64,000 nt of DNA from a bacterium (GTDB taxonomy: Bacteria; SZUA-182; SZUA-191; JAJRXT01), in the NCBI GenBank assembly GCA_024276125.1, contig JAJRXT010000085.1:26899-90898 (forward strand), given 5' to 3'. Positions 45,748-54,814 of the stretch are shown here, piece after piece (position 1 is the first letter of the stretch; each line of letters opens with the position of its first letter). Both the position numbers and the translations under genes were made by a program. The notes below the pieces were generated by a model. It worked only from the letters and a program-made list of their open reading frames with translations, did no database searches and was not told the origin of the DNA.

Positions 45748-46206
45748 CTAACCCAAATCTGATGTTACTGTCTCCACCAATAACCTGGCCAAAAGCGGCA
45801 CTAACAGTTCAATCATGCCGATTAATTCATAACCGGTGGCAAATGTGCCGGTAGAGCGCTTTACCACATTCATTAAGGGTCTGTATTCCGATAAATGATC
45901 AATATTTGCGGTTTGATAGTTTTTTATTCCATCCCCCAAATTATTCGCTAAAGTTAACGCCTTTAAAAATGTTTCCGGTAAGACTACGCTTGAGCCTATA
46001 TTTATATATACGCCGCCGTCATCCAAATTGCGCAGCGAATTAGACAGCTTATAAAAATCAGCCAGACTGGCAGCGCCGGTAGCCGCGCCATCCATAGACT
46101 GCTGCATGTGGATTATATCCGTACCCATAGCTACATGAACCGTAGTATTGATTCCTAAGCGATAAGCGCTGGCTAAGATACTGTAATCCGTATAAGGGGC
46201 TTTCTG
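45748..46206 (-). pseudogene. RfaE2-linked conserved protein, C-terminal part after TAG
   Basis: In frame with the upstream part across TAG 46207-46209. It reads QKAPYTDYSILASAYRLGIN, TTVHVAMGTDIIHM, then GGVYINIGSSVVLPETFLKAL and a C-terminal helix. These well-kept blocks show recent interruption. An internal ATG (46128) could restart translation but would lose the core. See the N-terminal part for function. Confidence 0.7.
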
Positions 46207-46719
46207 CTATGTAAGCCTGCGGCCTATAGCGTAACCAAAACCCGTATTATCAGTATACGCATCCCTTGCAGCGCCGTTTATAAGTTCTCCGGTTTCATGA
46301 GCCATACCGAATTGTCCGGTTTGGATTCTACCGCCCATTTCCTCGGAAGTCTCGCCGATTAGGGCTATTTCCGTATCGTGAATAGCTCCTGCGCCGTTTA
46401 GCGCCACTCCGGTAATAAGCCCCTTTTCCATTAAATCAATAATCAGCGGGGATAAACCGTATTTTATCACATGCGGGCCTATGCCCCAAATAATCGCTCG
46501 TTTTTTGGCTTTGGCTTTATTTATGCGCTCTATCAGGTTAATCATATTTTGGGCGGCGTTTGTCCTTTTCCCCACAGTGGGTAATGAATCTAAAAAATCG
46601 GCAAGCGAGCCGCCCTTTTGACATACCCGTGCAAAGTCTTTAATTTTAACCAGATTCTCTCTTTCTTTTATGGAATAAGTTTTTATTTTGCTAACATCAA
46701 TTTGATTGTTATCTTGCAT
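46207..46719 (-). pseudogene. RfaE2-linked conserved protein, N-terminal part (ends at in-frame TAG)
   Basis: 170 codons ending at TAG. Contains KKRAIIWGIGPHVIKYGLSP and GLITGVALNGAGAIHDTEIAL, a Rossmann-like pattern with some likeness to deoxyhypusine-synthase-type NAD-binding folds. I know similar genes beside heptose-nucleotide genes in Geobacter and Planctomycetes, but no function is established. It starts 5 bases after rfaE2, so the two form an operon, suggesting a link to heptose or other envelope sugar metabolism. The full product would be about 323 residues. The stop probably replaces Glu, Gln or Lys. Confidence 0.7.
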
Positions 46720-46724
46720 TTTAT

Positions 46725-47222
46725 TTATATCCCTTCATTACAGGCAATGATTTTATTGATCAAATCAGTTGTGGAATAGCCCTCATCAATTTCAAATGTT
46801 CTAAATTGACCCCCGAACCGCTCCACTAAATCCTTTTCCTGTTTTATTCTGTCTAAAACATACGTCCCGCCTTTTACATGAAAATCCGGTTTTATTTCAG
46901 CTAATAATCCTAATGGATTATCATCATCAAATATAACCACATAATCTACAAAGTATAAAGAAGCCAGCATTTCTGCGCGATCAGCTTCAGAATTTATAGG
47001 GCGCGAATCCCCCTTTAATTTCTTAACTGAATTATCACTGTTTATCGCTACCACTAAAACATCGCCCAATTGCTTTGCTTTTCTTAAATATCTGGTATGC
47101 CCTATGTGAATAATATCAAAGGCGCCGTTGGTAGTAACTATTTTTTTGTTTTCTTGTCTAAATTTAGCCGCAAGACGGCTTATTTGATCAATAGTTTTTA
47201 TTTTATCTTTAATTTTATTCAT
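46725..47222 (-). CDS. rfaE2: D-glycero-beta-D-manno-heptose 1-phosphate adenylyltransferase
   Basis: 165 residues from ATG 47222; the longer start at 47273 would begin inside a family E repeat and is rejected. Nucleotidyltransferase signature TNGAFDIIHIGHTRYLRKAK with the HIGH motif, VAINSDNSVKKLKGDSRPIN, and VDYVVIFDDDNPLGLLAEIKPDFHVKGGTY. It matches the stand-alone RfaE domain II (HldE C-terminal) that makes ADP-heptose from heptose-1-phosphate and ATP for the LPS core. The kinase half (HldA/RfaE1) is not in the window. Confidence 0.92.
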   Translation of the reverse strand: MNKIKDKIKTIDQISRLAAKFRQENKKIVTTNGAFDIIHIGHTRYLRKAKQLGDVLVVAINSDNSVKKLKGDSRPINSEADRAEMLASLYFVDYVVIFDDDNPLGLLAEIKPDFHVKGGTYVLDRIKQEKDLVERFGGQFRTFEIDEGYSTTDLINKIIACNEGI

Positions 47223-47242
47223 TTTATTTGATTGGTTAATAT

Positions 47243-47386
47243 CTTGTAGCAACCGACCAAAAGGCTCGGCCATGTGGCGGGTTTAAAAACCCGCGGCTGC
47301 ATACCTGTCATTCTGAACAAAGCGGAGCGCAGTGAAGAATCTACCCCCATATGCAAGTAAGACCCTTCGGCCTCAGAATGACAGCC
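47243..47386. repeat. Family E and family F repeats
   Basis: 47243-47300: ccgaccaaaaggctcgg ... gcgggtttaaaaacccgcgg (family E). 47305-47386: tgtcattctgaacaaagcgg ... ccttcggcctcagaatgaca (family F, inverted ends tgtcattctga/tcagaatgaca). They lie directly upstream of the rfaE2 start. Confidence 0.65.
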
Positions 47387-47474
47387 AATTGTATTCTTTT
47401 TGTTAAAATGCCGTATTACATTCGGTTGCTTAAACCTAATGTATTATACTCTAAGCATAGCAAAATTGCATTTA

Positions 47475-48275
47475 TTATTTTCTTCCATATACAAACAAAA
47501 CCTCATAAGTTGCCAGTATACGCCCATTTTGAGCATATTCTTGTTTATACAGCGCATCTAAGCGCCTAAATATTTTAGGACTGAACATACCGAGCGGACG
47601 GTCTATGGAAGCATTAAGCGCTCCTATCTGTTTTAATGCTCTAAGTAGATTTTGAATACCCTTATATTCTATAATATAAGGGTATAAATCAACTTTATCC
47701 GGCGTTAAGCCGGCTGTTTGCAGTATATCAATAATAGCATCTTTTTTAACAAAATCATGCGTATATACGGGCTTATCCTGCTTATATTCTTTATAAGCTT
47801 TTGTAAAGCAATCACGCAATTCATATAAGGTATTTTCCGTAAATATAGACAGCCCAAATTTACCCGCCGGTTTTAATACCCTTTTTATTTCCAATAGCGC
47901 CCTTTGCAAATTGTCAATCCATTGATAGGCCAGATTGGATATTACCAGATCAACCGATTTATCTTTATAACATAAAAATTCCGCATCCATGGTAACAGGA
48001 TAAATACAGTTAAACTGCCTTGCAGTATTTTCAACTACATATTTATTCATACCGTGAGCAATATCGCCGCCGAAAATTTGGATATCCTTAAACTGGCAAG
48101 CTAGCTTTTTAGCTAAAAAACCTGTACCCATGCCAATATCCAATATATTTACCGATTTTTTTATACTAATTCCGTCAATCAGCTTGCAGCCTACCTTACG
48201 CTGTAGTTCGGCAGCCTTATCATATAATGCGGCCTTGCGCGAAAAGGATGCTTTTATTTTGGATTTATCCAGCAT
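47475..48275 (-). CDS. bioC: BioC-like SAM methyltransferase
   Basis: 266 residues. Starts KIKASFSRKAALYDKAAELQRKV, the (S/A)FxRAAxxYDxxAxxQ opening of BioC, followed by SAM motif I NILDIGMGTGFLAKKL, GGDIAHGM (motif II), DLVISNLAYQWIDNLQRALLEIKRVLKPAGKFGLSIF. BioC methylates malonyl-ACP/CoA to open biotin synthesis. No other bio genes are present, so assignment rests on sequence alone; another methyltransferase role is possible. Confidence 0.75.
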   Translation of the reverse strand: MLDKSKIKASFSRKAALYDKAAELQRKVGCKLIDGISIKKSVNILDIGMGTGFLAKKLACQFKDIQIFGGDIAHGMNKYVVENTARQFNCIYPVTMDAEFLCYKDKSVDLVISNLAYQWIDNLQRALLEIKRVLKPAGKFGLSIFTENTLYELRDCFTKAYKEYKQDKPVYTHDFVKKDAIIDILQTAGLTPDKVDLYPYIIEYKGIQNLLRALKQIGALNASIDRPLGMFSPKIFRRLDALYKQEYAQNGRILATYEVLFVYGRK

Positions 48276-48820
48276 ATTACCCTGCTAGTGCTTAATTGCA
48301 TAAGTTCATATCGTTATTTGCTAAAGCGACAAAATACATTATAAATCAATATGATGAATACCTTTAAGCACTTTTCCTCATTTTATAACATGTTGTATTT
48401 ATTGATAGTAATAATGTCTTAAAATAGACGCTTTAATACAATTAAGCGCTAGTTGATTATATTGGTATGTATGGGCGGTGGCTTGTCCCCGCCCGCTATT
48501 CGGCGATGCTGTTGACTTAACCCGCATATTTCATGAGACATAGCAAATATCTGCGGAAACAGCTTATAAAACAAGACAATAGCACAACGTCTAAGAAAAC
48601 ACAATTTGTATTTTTAATCTTTTTGATTGGAAGCGTAAAACGTCTATAATTTCAAGAAGATACACATTCCGTCAGATTAACTCCCGAATTATTCGGGTTA
48701 AGGCTGTGTAACTGTCATTCCCGTGAAAACGGGAATTTATGTTTCGGGATGTCTCATCCCGAAACAATTGCTCACAGCTGGGTGTTTCGGGGTGGGATAC
48801 CCCGAAACATACGAAACATC
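48276..48820. repeat. Intergenic repeat cluster (G, I, D)
   Basis: 48471-48512: gggcggtggcttgtccccgc (G). 48565-48640 resembles 11382-11440. 48668-48702: gattaactcccgaattattc (I). 48718-48737: a family A-type arm gtcattcccgtgaaaacggg. 48737-48812: tttcgggatgtctcatcccg ... ttcggggtgggataccccga (D). No gene is seen. Confidence 0.55.
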
Positions 48821-50932
48821 CTACCCAACTTGTATCAGCTCCAGCTTATCCTTCCATTTATGTATAAGCGCATCTTTTAATAATTTATGCTCAGGTTTGC
48901 TAAGGTGCGCATCTTGTTTTAATAAAGCAAAAGCCTCTGTACGGGCGCTCTCTAATAATTTGGCATCGCGTATAATATTTGCTACTCTAAGATCGGGTAA
49001 TCCCGATTGACGCGTACCTAGAAATTCCCCGGGACCCCTTATTTTTAAATCCTCTTCGGCAATCATAAATCCGTCGCGAGTAGAAAGCATGGCGCCTAAT
49101 CTTTGTTTAGCCTCTTCAGTTATGGGATAGGCGGCCATAAGGCAGCAGTATGATTTTTTATCGCCCCGTCCGACCCTGCCGCGTAATTGGTGTAATTGAG
49201 CCAGACCGAAACGCTCTGCATGTTCTATTACCATAACCGAGGCATTGGGTATATCAATACCCACTTCAATTACTGTGGTGGAGACCAAAATATTCAATTT
49301 ATGCGCCTTAAAATCACGCATAATAGCCTCTTTTTCGGCGCCGCTCAAGCGTCCGTGAAGCAGGCCTATCTTAAGATGCGGGAATATATCCCCCGCTAAG
49401 TGATTGGACATATCAGTTGCCGCTTTAAGATTCATTTTTTCAGACTCTTCTATAAGCGGATATACAATATATATCTGCCCTCCGGCGCTTACCTGCTGAT
49501 TAATAAATTTATACAGCCGCGACCTATCGCGCTCATAATAGAGTTTGGTATCAACCGGAATGCGCCCGGGCGGCATCTGGTCAATAACCGATAGGGATAA
49601 ATCCCCATATACCGTAAGCGCCAAGCTGCGCGGTATAGGGGTGGCCGTCATTACCAGTACATCTGGATATACGCCCTTGCGCATCAAATTAGCGCGTTGC
49701 ATTACTCCAAAGCGGTGCTGCTCGTCAATAATTATAAATCCCAGCTTATGAAAATTCACCTTTTTTTGTATAATCGCATGCGTGCCTATAATTACCTGAG
49801 CCTGCCCGCTTGATATAGCCTCGTATACATTTTGTTTTTCCTTGGTTTTTAGATCAGCTTTTAATAATACGCATTCAATACTCAATTCATCTAAAAATTT
49901 ATGTATATTAAAATAATGCTGCTTAGCCAGAATTTCGGTAGGCGCCATAATAGCGGCCTGATATCCAGCCTCTACCGCCCATAACAATGACAGTACGGCG
50001 ACTATGGTTTTTCCGCTGCCAACATCGCCCTGCAACAATCGGTGCATGGGCTGTGGTTTGGACATATCCTCTTTTATTTCATCTAATACGCGTATTTGTG
50101 CTGTAGTCAGCGTAAAAGGGAGCCGTTTAGCTAAACTCTGCGATAGGGCGCCTTTAGGTTTAAAGGCTATACCGGATTTTATTTCAGATAATTTTTGCCT
50201 GCGTCCGGCAAGACCCAATTCTAATAAGAAAAATTCTTCAAATACCAATCTACGGTGTCCGGCTGATATACCTTTATTTAATTGCTGTATATCAACGCCT
50301 TTATCAGGGAAATGAACTTGTCTTACCGCCTTATCTATGGGGATTAAATTGTATTTTTGCCTGATATGAAGCGGCAGAACCTCGCACATTAAATGGCTGT
50401 GTAAATCTATAATAACCTTCATTACGCTTCTTATGGCTTTTTGATTAAATCCTTCTGTAGCCGGATATATGGGTATAATTCTGCCTATATGGGTTAAATC
50501 TTTATCGCCGCTGTTTAGGATTTCATAGGTTGGATGAATTATTTGTTTTCCGCCGAAGGCAAAACGACTGTGTTCCACTGTCCCGCTTAACATTATACGG
50601 ACGCCTTTTTTAAATATGCTCTTAAAGTAATTTGCATTAAACTGAAACCACTTAGCGCTCATAATCCCGCTGTCATCGCCAATTACCGCCTCAAATATAC
50701 GCCGTCTCTGTCTAGGTGTGGTTAGCATACCGGTTTGCATAATCTCGCCGATAATGGTATAATTTTCTCCTGCTTTTATTTGAGAGATTGTTGCAACATT
50801 GCCGCGGTCTTCATAGCTGCGCGGTAAAAACAGGCAGGCATCTTCTATGGTATATATTTTAAGGCGGGCAAACATAGCTGCCCTCTTGGGTCCCACTCCC
50901 TTTACATACTGAATAGAGCTATCCAGCTTCAT
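48821..50932 (-). CDS. recG: ATP-dependent DNA helicase RecG
   Basis: 703 residues, normal length. An N-terminal wedge/OB domain (YVKGVGPKRAAMFARLKI, ENYTIIGEIMQTG) is followed by superfamily 2 motifs: I LLQGDVGSGKTIVAVL, Ia MAPTEILAKQHY, II IIDEQHRFGV, III TATPIPRSLALTVYGD, V STTVIEVGIDIPNAS, VI QLRGRVGRG, and the TRG region GPGEFLGTRQSGLPDLR. It reverses stalled replication forks and processes branched DNA. Ends with TAG, which shows TAG is a normal stop here. Confidence 0.97.
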   Translation of the reverse strand: MKLDSSIQYVKGVGPKRAAMFARLKIYTIEDACLFLPRSYEDRGNVATISQIKAGENYTIIGEIMQTGMLTTPRQRRRIFEAVIGDDSGIMSAKWFQFNANYFKSIFKKGVRIMLSGTVEHSRFAFGGKQIIHPTYEILNSGDKDLTHIGRIIPIYPATEGFNQKAIRSVMKVIIDLHSHLMCEVLPLHIRQKYNLIPIDKAVRQVHFPDKGVDIQQLNKGISAGHRRLVFEEFFLLELGLAGRRQKLSEIKSGIAFKPKGALSQSLAKRLPFTLTTAQIRVLDEIKEDMSKPQPMHRLLQGDVGSGKTIVAVLSLLWAVEAGYQAAIMAPTEILAKQHYFNIHKFLDELSIECVLLKADLKTKEKQNVYEAISSGQAQVIIGTHAIIQKKVNFHKLGFIIIDEQHRFGVMQRANLMRKGVYPDVLVMTATPIPRSLALTVYGDLSLSVIDQMPPGRIPVDTKLYYERDRSRLYKFINQQVSAGGQIYIVYPLIEESEKMNLKAATDMSNHLAGDIFPHLKIGLLHGRLSGAEKEAIMRDFKAHKLNILVSTTVIEVGIDIPNASVMVIEHAERFGLAQLHQLRGRVGRGDKKSYCCLMAAYPITEEAKQRLGAMLSTRDGFMIAEEDLKIRGPGEFLGTRQSGLPDLRVANIIRDAKLLESARTEAFALLKQDAHLSKPEHKLLKDALIHKWKDKLELIQVG

Positions 50933-51085
50933 TTATATAAATTCTCCCTATTTCTTTATTGACTGGTTCTGTTTTTTTATCTACCATTACCATAATGTAT
51001 TAACCGAATAGATGTCAAATATATTGAGGATTTTTATCCATTCAACAGAGTAAAGCTTACTATGTGTGAGCAAGCTTCTGTATGT

Positions 51086-51147
51086 AGCTGCCGACCTTTA
51101 GGTCGGCCTAAGCCGGCGGGTTTAAAAACCTGCCGCTACTTTATAGT
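51086..51147. repeat. Family E repeat, copy 3
   Basis: tgccgacctttaggtcggcc then ggcgggtttaaaaacctgcc; two small hairpins just upstream of the BatC-like start, between divergent genes. Confidence 0.6.
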
Positions 51148-51157
51148 ATAATAAGCC

Positions 51158-51451
51158 ATGAACAAAAAATTAATAACCCTATTTTGTATATTTTCTATAT
51201 TTTTTATAATACCATACGTTTGCGCCGAATCGGTAAGAAGCAAAGCCAATAAGGCTATTGCGGCATATAAAGGGAAGAAATATCAAAAAGCGCTCTCCGG
51301 TTTTATTGATGCGCAAATCGAAGCTCCACAACAGGCGCAATTGGGTTATAATCTGGGAAATACCTATTACCGGTTAGGACAATATGACAAAGCAGCGCAA
51401 AGTTTTCTAAACAGCGTTACGCTGGCTGAAGATAATATCAAATTAAAATAA
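51158..51451 (+). CDS. BatC-like TPR protein, N-terminal part (ends at in-frame TAA)
   Basis: 97 codons. Signal peptide (LITLFCIFSIFFIIPYVCAES), then the first TPR pair (AIAAYKGKKYQKALSGFIDAQIEAPQQAQLGYNLGNTYYRLGQYDKAAQSF). TAA at 51449-51451 interrupts it. The frame continues KSLYNLGNALFKQGKLQESIK, the next TPR. BatC proteins in this position normally read AEAxYNLGNxLxxQG without break. First gene of the bat cluster running to 55588. Confidence 0.72.
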   Translation: MNKKLITLFCIFSIFFIIPYVCAESVRSKANKAIAAYKGKKYQKALSGFIDAQIEAPQQAQLGYNLGNTYYRLGQYDKAAQSFLNSVTLAEDNIKLK

Positions 51452-52024
51452 AAGTCATTATATAATCTGGGCAACGCCTTATTTAAGCAGGGAAAATTGC
51501 AAGAGTCTATAAAGACTTATCAGCAAGCTATAAAGCTTGACCCAAAAGATAAAGACGCTAAATCAAATCTGGAATTTGTAAAAAAAGAGCTAAAACGACG
51601 CAAAGAACAGCAGCAAAAGCAGCAGCAATCAAAAGATCATAAACAAGATCATAAACAAGAAAAAGACTCAAAGAACCAAGGCTCAGACAATCAAGATTCA
51701 AATGATAAGGGTTCACAAGCTAAACAAAAAGATAATAAAGAAAAATCAGATAAACAAACAGGAGAATCCTCCAAAAAGCAGGATGAAAAGCAAAAGCCGT
51801 CTTCGCCAAATGATAAACAAGATAAAGCTCAGTCTAAAGAGAAAAACTCTAAGGATGACAAAAATAAGGATAAGGCAAAAAGTCCCGCCAGGGCGGATAA
51901 ACAAATGAGCAATGAGGAAGCGCAGCGCTGGCTGGATTCTTTATCTGAGGATAGACGCAAATTCATGAAACAGCAAATGCAGTCCATGGCCCCGGCACAA
52001 GCCGGATCGGATAAGGACTGGTAA
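51452..52024 (+). CDS. BatC-like TPR protein, C-terminal part
   Basis: Same frame as the part before the TAA; nearest start is TTG 51497. TPR KTYQQAIKLDPKDKDAKSNLEFVKK is followed by ~100 residues of low-complexity Lys/Gln/Asp/Ser (charged, disordered) and the conserved BatC end MSNEEAQRWLDSLSEDRRKF. The full protein (~289 codons) has the standard BatC plan: periplasmic TPRs plus a disordered linker. Assumed to act with BatA/B/D/E at the inner membrane; the biochemical role is not known. Confidence 0.72.
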   Translation, partial: KSLYNLGNALFKQGKLQESIKTYQQAIKLDPKDKDAKSNLEFVKKELKRRKEQQQKQQQSKDHKQDHKQEKDSKNQGSDNQDSNDKGSQAKQKDNKEKSDKQTGESSKKQDEKQKPSSPNDKQDKAQSKEKNSKDDKNKDKAKSPARADKQMSNEEAQRWLDSLSEDRRKFMKQQMQSMAPAQAGSDKDW

Positions 52025-52078
52025 AAACCGCTTGCGATGTGACTATTACTATAGCCAACTGAAACATAGAAAGTCGGT

Positions 52079-52345
52079 ATGATAAAAGAAATAGAAATTA
52101 TTCCTCTAGCTAAGAAAAAGATGTTTAGAAGGGGAGTAAAAGAAATATGGGTTAAAGAGGCTGTTTTAAATGCCGATCAGGTCGTAGAGGGTTACGGTGG
52201 AAGGTTAGTCTCACATAAACTACTGATAATAGAGGGTAAACAAAAGCTATTACGGGTGGTATATGAACAAAATCCTCTATCCCTGAGAGTTATTACCGCT
52301 TATTTAACCTCCCAAATTAAGCGTTATTGGAGGGATGATTTATGA
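52079..52345 (+). CDS. DUF4258-type putative toxin
   Basis: 88 residues. KKKMFRRGVKEIWVKEAVLNADQVVEGYGGRLVSHKLLIIEGKQKLLRVVYEQNPLSLRVITAYLTSQIKRYW is the DUF4258 pattern (HxxxRxI-x-x-x-V ... VVY ... ITxY-x-x-K-x-RY). The family is related in fold to RelE/BrnT-like toxins. Stop overlaps the start of the next gene by four bases (ATGA). The pair sits as an insertion between batC and batD and is followed by dispersed repeats. Confidence 0.78.
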   Translation: MIKEIEIIPLAKKKMFRRGVKEIWVKEAVLNADQVVEGYGGRLVSHKLLIIEGKQKLLRVVYEQNPLSLRVITAYLTSQIKRYWRDDL

Positions 52346-52563
52346 AAATAGAATATGACCCGGCACATGATTTATTAAATCTTGAATTTCTGTCAGATGT
52401 GGCAATTGAAGATTCGGTAGAAATAGATGGTATTATCATTGATTATGCCAAAGACAGGCGAATTGTGGATATTGAAATTCTGGATGCCAGTAAAAGAACA
52501 TCCAAGGATCCTGCCCAGCTTATTAATCTGGCTGTTTATCAAAAGACAGCGGTCAATAGTTAA
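52342..52563 (+). CDS. DUF2283 protein (putative antitoxin partner)
   Basis: 73 residues. MKIEYDPAHDLLNLEFLSD ... IIIDYAKDRRIVDIEILDASKR is the DUF2283 signature (Y-D-x-x-x-D-x-L-x-I, D-x-x-G-R-x-VGIEIL-x-AS). DUF4258-DUF2283 neighbours are common and are usually viewed as toxin-antitoxin-like modules. Four-base overlap with the upstream gene implies coupling. Confidence 0.85.
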   Translation: MKIEYDPAHDLLNLEFLSDVAIEDSVEIDGIIIDYAKDRRIVDIEILDASKRTSKDPAQLINLAVYQKTAVNS

Positions 52564-52569
52564 CATATC

Positions 52570-52702
52570 TGATGTTTATATTTCGGGATGTTTCATCCCG
52601 ACAACATATGTACTTGTCATTCTGAAGGCCGCAGGCCGAAGAATCTCTGTCCCGTATGCGAGTAAGATTCTTCACTCTGTTCCTCTTCGTTTAGAATGAC
52701 AT
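52570..52702. repeat. Family D fragment and family F repeat
   Basis: 52570-52612: atttcgggatgtttcatccc (D). 52614-52702: tgtcattctgaaggccgcag ... ttcgtttagaatgaca (F). They separate the DUF pair from batD. Confidence 0.6.
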
Positions 52703-52764
52703 GATTAAAACATAGATTATAGAAACATAAAACGTTTTGGACTAAAACACAGCTTAAAAATAAA

Positions 52765-54552
52765 ATGTTACTTAAATCCAAAAATTTCTTTATTTGTATC
52801 TGCCTTGTTTTTTGTATGATAACAGCGGTATCTGCCGCTGATATAAGGCTTTCAGCCTCTATTGACAAGAACAAGGGAACAGTTGAAGATACATTTTTAT
52901 TAACCATTACAGTCTCCGGTACGCGTTCTGCCAGCAGACCGGTGGTGCCGCCGGTAGATGGTTTGAATATACAATATACAGGCAGCTCGTCTCAGGTAAA
53001 AATCATAAATTCATCTATGACCAGCAGTGTAAGCTATAATTTTGTTATTTTTCCGGTAAGAGTCGGCGATTTTACCATAGGTCCAGCTTATATGGACCAT
53101 AGCGGCAAAAGAATAAAAACCCAGCCTGTTAAAATAAAAGTAGTATCGCCAAAAGAGCAATATCACGAAGATGAAGCGCTCTTTTTTAAAGCCCAAATAT
53201 CCAATCCCAATCCCTATTATAACCAGCAGATTATTTATACATTACTATTCGGTCGTCGCGTGGAGATAGCCGGCGCTAAATTGGATGATGTGCAATTTAA
53301 GGATTTTTGGGTGGAAGAATTGGATAAACAAAACCAATATTACCAAGTTATAGGCGGAGAAAAATATAAGATAACCGAAGTAAAAATGGCGCTGTTTCCA
53401 AGTAAAGAGGGCAAATTAACCATTGAGCCGGCGGCGCTGCGTTGTGAAGTCGTAGTAAAAAGTTCCCGAAGACGTCCTCATTTATTCAATGATTTTTTCG
53501 ATGACCCGTTTTTCTCCAGAAAGCGTACTACAGTAAAGATATTGCGTTCAAATCCACTGGAAATAAACGTAAAACCGCTTCCTGAAATTGGAAAACCGCA
53601 AGATTTTTATCCCTTAGTCGGCAAAATAAAACTTAATACAGATATTTCAAAAACCAACTTAAAGCAGGGAGAGTCTACGACTATCACCCTGGAAATCATA
53701 GGGGATGCCAATATACGCGATGCCAGGCTGAGCTTACCCGATAATCTGGATAACTTTAAGATTTATGACGACAAACCAATTGTAAATATTTTAGAAAAGG
53801 AAAACATCGTTATAGGGCAAAAAACATTTAAAAAGGCTATCGTCCCTCAGGCCTCTGGCAGCATAAACCTGCCTGACTTTAAAGTGGCTTACTTTGACCC
53901 TCAGGATAAAAAGTATAAATTTGCTAAAACTCCGGCCATTAAATTAAATGTAACCAAATCAAAAGAAGAGGAAAAATTACATTCTATCGGCCTATCTGCC
54001 GGCCCTGCGGTGGAAAAGGAAAATATAAAAGTTTTGGCGCATGATATTATACCTATCTACACGGAATTAAATGCCTTGGAAGATCAAAGCGTTAAAGGCA
54101 GGGAATCCATATTGTACGTTGTTTTATTTTTAGCGCCCGGTATTTTATTTTTGATTGTCTGTTCATTAAAATGGTATAAAGGCAAGCAGGTTGCACAAAG
54201 CGATTTATTAAGGCGGAAAAACGCATATAAAAATGCAGTTAAGAGTTTTAAAGGGCTTGATTTACTGCTAAAAGATAATAAATGCGCAGAATTTTACGCT
54301 CAACTGGCTAATATAACCAAACAATATCTGGGAGATAAACTGGGGCTTGCCGGTATGTCGCTTACCCCGCAGGAAATTCAAGCAAAACTAAAAGCCGCCA
54401 ATCTGCCGCAGGATATAATATCAAATATAGGCAAACTAATGCAAGAATGCGAGTTCTGTCAATTCGCATCCAATAAAAGCAATCAAAACGAATGCAAAAC
54501 CGTATATAAAAATATGTCAAACCTATTAAAACAATTGGATAACTTATTGTAA
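52765..54552 (+). CDS. batD: BatD family protein
   Basis: 595 residues. Signal peptide (FFICICLVFCMITAVSAAD), tandem Ig-like domains (DIRLSASIDKNKGTVEDTFLLTITVSG; NPNPYYNQQIIYTLLFGRRVEIAGAKL; GESTTITLEIIGDANIRDARLSLPD; KKAIVPQASGSINLPDFKVAYFDPQ), a transmembrane helix near residue 455 (ILYVVLFLAPGILFLIVC) and a cytosolic helical tail. This is the BatD/PF13584 layout. BatD is thought to work with VWA proteins BatA/BatB in envelope integrity or oxidative tolerance. The stop codon touches the edge of a family C palindrome. Confidence 0.88.
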   Translation: MLLKSKNFFICICLVFCMITAVSAADIRLSASIDKNKGTVEDTFLLTITVSGTRSASRPVVPPVDGLNIQYTGSSSQVKIINSSMTSSVSYNFVIFPVRVGDFTIGPAYMDHSGKRIKTQPVKIKVVSPKEQYHEDEALFFKAQISNPNPYYNQQIIYTLLFGRRVEIAGAKLDDVQFKDFWVEELDKQNQYYQVIGGEKYKITEVKMALFPSKEGKLTIEPAALRCEVVVKSSRRRPHLFNDFFDDPFFSRKRTTVKILRSNPLEINVKPLPEIGKPQDFYPLVGKIKLNTDISKTNLKQGESTTITLEIIGDANIRDARLSLPDNLDNFKIYDDKPIVNILEKENIVIGQKTFKKAIVPQASGSINLPDFKVAYFDPQDKKYKFAKTPAIKLNVTKSKEEEKLHSIGLSAGPAVEKENIKVLAHDIIPIYTELNALEDQSVKGRESILYVVLFLAPGILFLIVCSLKWYKGKQVAQSDLLRRKNAYKNAVKSFKGLDLLLKDNKCAEFYAQLANITKQYLGDKLGLAGMSLTPQEIQAKLKAANLPQDIISNIGKLMQECEFCQFASNKSNQNECKTVYKNMSNLLKQLDNLL

Positions 54553-54785
54553 AAGACAAAACCTTGAGGAACCCTTTTTGAAAAAAGTGTTCCTCAAACT
54601 CCTCCCAAAAACTTTCAATCTAAAGGAATTTGGCTGGCGGCACAATAAGATCAGCTATAAATATTGCGATAAGATAATATGTGCCGCCAGCCAAATTCCT
54701 TGAATTAAAGTTCTTAGGAAGGGGGTTTGGGGGATAACCCTTCTTTCAAGAAGGGTTTCCCCCAAGGTTTACTCTTTTGCGATAA
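54550..54785. repeat. Family C long imperfect palindrome, copy 2 (inverted)
   Basis: Reads aaaaccttgaggaaccc ... aaggaatttggctggcggca ... gtgccgccagccaaattcct ... aagggtttcccccaaggttt. It matches the reverse complement of 13144-13380 over most of its length. It lies between batD and batE and could weaken read-through into batE. Confidence 0.75.
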
Positions 54786-54814
54786 AGTAAGTCCATTATT
54801 AAGGTGATTGTTTT

